From Ichthyophonus hoferi (lineage: Eukaryota > Opisthokonta > Ichthyosporea > Ichthyophonida > Ichthyophonidae): a stretch of DNA of 12,452 nt. The translations under genes and the position numbers were made by a program. Location: assembly GCA_002751075.1 (NCBI GenBank), contig NAOQ01000782.1, positions 9,017-21,468 of the forward strand, written 5' to 3'. The notes beneath the pieces were generated by a model that saw nothing but the letters and a program-made list of their open reading frames with translations, had not been told where the DNA came from and searched no databases. Below are positions 8,296 to 12,452 of this stretch, one piece after another. Each line of letters begins with the position of its first letter. The first letter of the stretch is position 1.

Positions 8296-10572
8296 TTAGC
8301 CAAGGTCATTTCCTTTCTTTAAGGTCAAAACATAGCGTTGGGATATTTGACGTTGAGGAACCGACCCGTCATTGTCTTCATCATCTTTAAACTCAACTAG
8401 ATACTCACTGCGTTTCTATAAAGATACACAATTAGAATATGCATGCATGTATATATGCATGTGTATATGCATATAAAAATGCATATTCTCTATCGCCTAT
8501 CCCTTTATCTCTCTAATACAATTGGGCAGGACGGCTATATTTATAAGTTCCCCAATTGTATAAGTAAACTATGCTTTTAACAAGTCAATCATGTATATTT
8601 ATAGAGTATCATAGATATTATAAATTAATGACCCAATGCTGTAGTTCTATTAATATATAATCCTTTTTCTCTCTTCCTCCCCTTCTCTCTCCCTTTCTAG
8701 GAATGTATAATATCATACAACAGCATACGATACCATAGTATGTTATTAGTATGTTATTATTAGCTAATAAAGTAAACACTGTAATACTAGTAGAAACCTG
8801 GCTAGTATACTAAATAAACTATAATGTGACTGCACCGAGTGGTGTGCATGAACATATGTAATAGTTGGTGTGTAAATACATACATGCAATCATAAATGTA
8901 CTCCTTAGTATATATTTATTACTATTCTACACACTATAATACAATACAATACATATACATATAAAATACTATACACTATACTACAATACATATACTAGAC
9001 TACGTTATAATACTATATTATACTAGACACTACAATAGAACACATATACTACACTATCTACTACGATATAATACATATACTATACTATAGACTATCATAC
9101 AACAAAATCTATACATATACCAATAGCCGTGCACATAAATGTGACCTAACGTAAGATTGGATATATATATAGACGATATAGAGAAATAGATATATAATCT
9201 GCTTAATATATACAAGTTTTACTTTTCTTCGCTATTTTTTTCACACTCAGGCACTTTCATTCTTGTATTACATTCTATTATATTGTATGCTATAGTATTA
9301 TAATGCATTGTATTATAGTGTATGGCATGGTATTGTGTGTCAAGGTAGCCCTAAAAAAACAAGTACTAGCTCAAACATAACTGGCTCTCTCTTCATAGCC
9401 CATAGTAGGGTACACAGGAAGTTAAATAATATAATATATAAAAAATAATATTATGTTGTACTATACTACGCTGTATTGTACTATGGTATATTATATTAGA
9501 TAAATGTCAATTTTAACCAATTTGTTTTAAAAAAACTACCAATAAAATTAAATAAATTGGTAAAAGTTAGATCATCTCATCATTCATAACGATTCCTATT
9601 GGTCGCCATCTGATTTCTAATCATGTATTCTATTAATCACTCCAAGTCGTGATTAATCGCTGATTTCTGATTGGATTCTAACTAATAGCTATGTGCCATC
9701 ATATTCACTGACCAATGCAAGAATACACACTCAAACAGGTAAAATTACGATGCAAATGTTATTGCAGTAAGCATCCAGCCCTATATTTATATACCTTATT
9801 AGGAGTGGCTACAATTGTGCCAGGATAAAAGCACGTGGTCTGTGGGTAAAGGGCTAGAACGTTACTGCCAACTGCGTAGTGTAGGCTGGGTACGTGGTCG
9901 TAGGGAGGTTCTAATAGGGGTAAGGGGATCACTGCGCGTCTAGGGAGAAAATAATTTCTGGAGAAAGAAGAGAGAAAAAGAGAAAGAGAAAGAGAAAGAG
10001 AAAGAAAGAGAAAAAGAGAAAGAAGAGAGAAAAACAAAGAGAGAGAGAAAGAGAAAGAAAGAGAGAAAGAGAAAAAGAGAGAACAAAGAAAAGAATGATT
10101 AGATATATGGGAAAGGTCAGTGTGTTAATGGTGTATGATTGGTTCACTTATTGAGAAGATATTTTAGAGGCATTTAATGTCTTCCAATGATATAAATGCA
10201 TTAGATATCGCCAAATGGATCTTTTTATCATGACAATGTAGCATACATAGATTAAAAAATGCCCAAAGCCTCCAATCAACCAATGAAATAACAACATAAT
10301 AGATGGATTATAATATATATAGCAGATTAATCCATGAAATGATCAAGATATATTACTGATCAATCTATTGTAAACCTACTTCTGATTGGCGGGCTGTTCA
10401 TTCTCCTCTCCCTCTCCATACACGTCCTCTCCCATTATATCCTCTACCTCATAGCGATTCTTATCTGCATGATAGCCAATCACTGTGGCTAGAATCCAAA
10501 CATCTTCGCTGTCACGTGGTTTGGATGTACGGGCTGCTACCTGAGGGAGAGGGGTATCAGGAAATGTGGGTA

Positions 10573-10609
<37 letters not shown>

Positions 10610-12345
10610 GCATGTATGATATGTGTATGTGTATGTGTATATGTATAGCAATATATAGGTATACACAGTGACATATATGGGTACATAGAGATAATTATAG
10701 CGTATAACCATGTAAGTGGTAATAACATAATAACAGATAGATCAGGTATTATAGTAGAAGATCTAGGAATTGATATAGTAATTGAGTAATAAGGAGTGAT
10801 GAATTGCAATCAATTCACTGATAGGTTAATCCGGTGTGAGGAACACAGCGATTGGTCAATACCTGTTGTCCAGCCGCTACTATGTAGTCGGGATAGGCTG
10901 GCACACACCCACATAACTGGGGCACCTCGCTAAGGATCACATGTATTAAAAGGATTATCCAATTGCATACAGTTGTTATAATTTTTAAAATATCATTTGG
11001 GCATTTAACTGAGTGGGGCACATCCCTAAACAACATGTTTTATATATTAACGTATTAAAAGGATTATCCAATTGCATGCAGTTTATATAATTTTTATTTT
11101 TATTTTAAAATATAATTTGGGTGTTTTGGGAAGTTTGGCACGTCTCTAAGGATAGTATGTACTAAATATATAGGGATTAAAACGATTATACAATTGCATG
11201 CAGTTGTTATAATCGTTAAAATATCATTTAGGAATTTTTTGGAATTTTAGGATATGCTACCTAAAATATGAATAGACAGATGGAGAGAGAAATATATATA
11301 TATATAGAAATAGATAAGGATCGAATGATAATAAGCCTATCAACAAATGGGATTATAAATAAATTATTTACCCTTTCCCATTCCATTTTTCTAGTGGTTC
11401 ATTAAGAGAACTCAAAATAGTCGATCGGTGTTTTTTAATCGGGGGTTCCAATTGGTTATCCTTGGGTTCAAACGATGAAATCTCTGAAGGTAAAATATCA
11501 TTATGATTTATTATCCAGTACAGCTCACCCATTAAGTTTAAAATTGATTGTCTGTCCAGCCACAAAAAAATAAAAAGCGAACCATTTGACATCATCTAAT
11601 TTTCAGTATGTAACCAATTGGAATAGTTATTTTGGATGATACTTTTAATCACTCTTATTTGGATTGATAGCCAACCGTCAGACGTATAATATTATTATAT
11701 TATTTATATCATTATACTATTATACTATTATACTACTATATTATTTATATCATTATACTTTTATATTATTATATTATTATACCATTATACTATTATACTA
11801 TTATATTATTTATATCATTATACCATTATATTATTATATAATTATACTATCATACTATTCTACTATTCTACTATTATACTAATATACCCTATCACATGCT
11901 ATAGTTATAAAGTACAAGAGAAGATTGTCTGTAACAGGGCCCACGGGTTCGTTCCATGTAGTTATACTTAATTAAAATCAATAATGTTCTTTAACCTTGA
12001 TTTAACTCTCCGCTTGCAATTACCGCTGCCATTCTTAATGAGTGAGATAATAACTGCAACACAATGAGACAGAAACTTAAATAAAGACTGAAAGCAACAA
12101 CATGGGCAACGGTCCCATGACTGGATAATCTACCATACCTTAAATACCAATATATATATAATATAATATATTGCTTGGTTGCCATGTGTGTTGCCTTATT
12201 AGTACATAGGGAGGTATTAACAATCTTATAAGAGGATAGGTGAGTGGTTGAAGAATAAGAACCATCCAATCACATACCTGATTCCCTTGGTCGTTTCTTT
12301 AGATCTATTAGTTTGCTTAATCGTAGATTAGCAGCTTGGCATGCA
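8296..12345 (-). CDS. sgf29: SGF29, tandem-Tudor subunit of SAGA/ATAC (5' end outside window)
   Basis: Nuclear reader of H3K4me2/3 that tethers SAGA and ATAC acetyltransferase complexes to active chromatin. Exons 11551-11372, 10929-10863, 10540-10380, 9957-9795 and 8415-8296 join in phase (2, 0, 2, 0) with GT/AG introns of 442, 322, 422 and 1379 bp. Landmarks shared with animal SGF29: EPPIKKHR then LEKWNGKG; PQLCGCVPAYPDYIVAAG; first Tudor VAAR, VWILATVIGY, NRYEVEDI; second Tudor RRAVIPLP and ALYPQTTCFY; last exon EYLVEFKDD and QRYVLTL, ending TAA. Aromatic residues that form the methyl-lysine cage in the human protein (two Tyr of YPQTTCFY, Phe of the F-K-D-D strand) are kept. An acidic linker between the Tudors (GEDVYGEGEENEQPANQ) is about 12 residues longer than I recall in human. 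An upstream exon at 12345-12278 supplies coiled-coil residues (ANLRLSKLIDLKKR); its join to 11551 is unresolved. The start codon is not in the window. Confidence 0.93.
8434..8489. repeat. 11-bp inverted repeat with nested ATGCAT motifs
   Basis: AGAATATGCAT (8434-8444) and ATGCATATTCT (8479-8489) are perfect reverse complements around 34 nt that hold further ATGCATG and TATATGCATAT palindromes. On the minus strand this lies about 20-75 nt before the last SGF29 acceptor, where the branch point is expected. The alternating purine-pyrimidine content could favour cruciform or Z-type DNA. Confidence 0.75.
8928..9118. repeat. low-complexity ATAC/ACTATA tract
   Basis: Imperfect runs of CTATAC, AATACA and CATATAC steps without a fixed period, inside the last SGF29 intron. 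The tract at 9262-9345 has the complementary composition. Confidence 0.75.
9262..9345. repeat. low-complexity tract, complement-like partner of 8928-9118
   Basis: Runs of GTATTATA, TATAGTATT and ATGCATTGTATT steps. Read on the minus strand it resembles the tract at 8928-9118 (for example ACACTATAATACAAT in both), so the two could pair as long imperfect arms in the intron RNA. A similar patch occurs at about 9450-9500. Confidence 0.55.
9632..9657. repeat. 9-bp inverted repeat ATTAATCAC/GTGATTAAT
   Basis: Perfect 9-bp arms around an 8-nt loop in the last SGF29 intron. Around it are two loose copies of CTGATTTCT (about 9609 and 9660) and several ATTGG motifs, so this may be the remnant of a small foldback element. 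No target-site duplication is evident. Confidence 0.6.
9960..10096 (-). repeat. long polypyrimidine tract before an SGF29 acceptor
   Basis: About 135 bases that are almost pure C and T on the minus strand (two interruptions), built from CTTTCT and CTCTTT steps, ending TTCTTTCTCCAG at the acceptor of the second-Tudor exon. It acts as an extreme polypyrimidine tract for U2AF and, as a near mirror repeat, could form triplex DNA. Confidence 0.9.
10571..10646. repeat. (TATATG)n satellite with GTGTAT variant
   Basis: About six TATATG steps followed by GTGTAT variants, inside the SGF29 intron between exons 10929-10863 and 10540-10380. It starts about 30 nt upstream of the first-Tudor acceptor. The Tyr/Thr-rich open frames across it are repeat artefacts. 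Confidence 0.9.
10921..11240. repeat. three imperfect tandem copies of a ~100-120-bp block that includes an SGF29 splice acceptor
   Basis: Copies start with GGCAC at 10921, 11017 and 11137. Shared landmarks in order are GGCAC plus CTAA (3-10 nt on), ATTAAAA, GATTATNCAATTGCATNCAGTT, and AAATAT with ATTTGGG or ATTTAGG. Copy 1 spans the real acceptor CCTTAG|CGAGGTGCC and the first bases of the exon at 10929-10863; copy 3 keeps a look-alike CCTTAG. The copies are clearly diverged, so the event is old. Confidence 0.85.
11679..11885. repeat. ATTATACTATT low-complexity satellite
   Basis: About 200 bases of TATTATAC, ATTATATT and TTATATCATTATAC steps with local higher-order repeats (a TATATTATTTATATCATTATA segment recurs about every 70 bases). 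It sits in the region between SGF29 exons 12345-12278 and 11551-11372. The Tyr/Ile-rich plus-strand frame here is an artefact. Confidence 0.9.
12046..12067 (+). repeat. single copy of the 22-bp GATAATAACT unit
   Basis: Reads GATAATAACTGCAACACA followed by ATGA, a near-exact match to the first unit of the array at 7001-7130, in the same orientation, inside an SGF29 intron. A second partial unit (GAGACAGAAAC) may follow. Confidence 0.7.
12274..12345 (-). CDS. sgf29: SGF29 N-terminal coiled-coil exon, donor ambiguous
   Basis: After an acceptor at 12347-12346 (GACCAACCAG) the minus strand reads ACQAANLRLSKLIDLKKR, which lines up with the human coiled-coil segment that ends near AEIKS. The strong donor TCAG|GTATGTG ends the exon at 12278 in phase 1, whereas the next certain exon (11551) needs phase 2. 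Either a small exon lies between them, or the weaker donor GTAT|GTGATT four bases on (exon end 12274, phase 2) is used, which would join directly. The exon itself opens in phase 2, so at least one more exon lies beyond the right edge. Confidence 0.65.
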
Positions 12346-12452
12346 CTGGTTGGTCATATATTAAGATTAGATTATTATATTATAAAGGATAATATATGGT
12401 ACAATAAATAGAGTAATGGTGTTTTAATTGGATTAACTAGTTTATAAACAAT

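Noticed and set aside
9759-10147. Ser/Leu/Phe-rich N-terminal frames before the second Tudor exon
   Set aside because: They translate the polypyrimidine tract of an intron; the real exon begins at the CAG|A acceptor at 9957.
10541-10809. Tyr/Thr- and His/Ile-rich frames in the TATATG satellite
   Set aside because: Translations of a microsatellite inside an SGF29 intron.
11664-11882. Tyr/Ile/Leu-rich 72-codon plus-strand frame resembling a membrane protein
   Set aside because: Pure product of the ATTATAC low-complexity tract.
11991-12040. Possible SGF29 micro-exon reading MAAVIASGELNQ or its frame neighbours
   Set aside because: None of the acceptor and donor choices gives both the required phase and an open frame to the flanking exons.

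Overview
The window looks like AT-rich nuclear DNA of an animal. It holds two intron-containing genes, both read from the minus strand, set in long stretches of low-complexity sequence, microsatellites and short tandem repeats. Introns have GT/AG borders and range from about 160 bp to 1.4 kb; promoter and poly(A) elements are of eukaryotic type. The SGF29 Tudor sequence is close enough to the animal form to suggest a metazoan, and gene texture and AT content would fit a non-bilaterian such as a sponge. That last step is a guess.

Left part (1-2841): an (AAT)n tract, then about 1.8 kb with no gene I can defend, apart from a degenerate tRNA-like relic near 652-705. A GC-richer patch at 1943-2094 reads as a plausible last exon of an unrecognised minus-strand gene.

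Gene 1 (2972-4539, minus): a complete three-exon gene for a secreted pepsin-family (A1) aspartic protease. Both catalytic Asp motifs, the flap Tyr, a signal peptide, a TATA box and a poly(A) signal are visible. Exon 3 has two acceptors nine bases apart. About 340-520 bp upstream of the TATA box are three nearly identical 60-bp tandem units that together carry six CCAAT pentamers.

Middle (5111-8295): mostly featureless. Two open minus-strand segments (6275-6463 and 5933-6115, the second ending at a consensus donor) may be exons of an unrecognised or decaying gene. A six-copy 22-bp tandem repeat lies at 7001-7130; single copies of the same unit occur at 4817 and 12046.

Gene 2 (8296-12345, minus, 5' end outside the window): SGF29, the histone H3K4me-reading tandem-Tudor subunit of the SAGA and ATAC acetyltransferase complexes. 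Five exons from the middle of the protein to the stop join in phase with canonical sites. A sixth, upstream coiled-coil exon at 12278-12345 is convincing, but its join to the next exon is unresolved. The introns hold nearly all the striking repeats: a polypyrimidine run over 130 nt long before one acceptor, a triplicated acceptor-containing block, a TATATG satellite, ATTATAC low-complexity DNA, and a large inverted repeat over the branch-point zone of the last intron.

The two genes need not work together: one is a secreted hydrolase, the other a chromatin reader. I found no clear mobile element, no CRISPR array and no virus-derived element. The best novelty candidates are splice-site architecture and small dispersed repeats rather than a new protein system.
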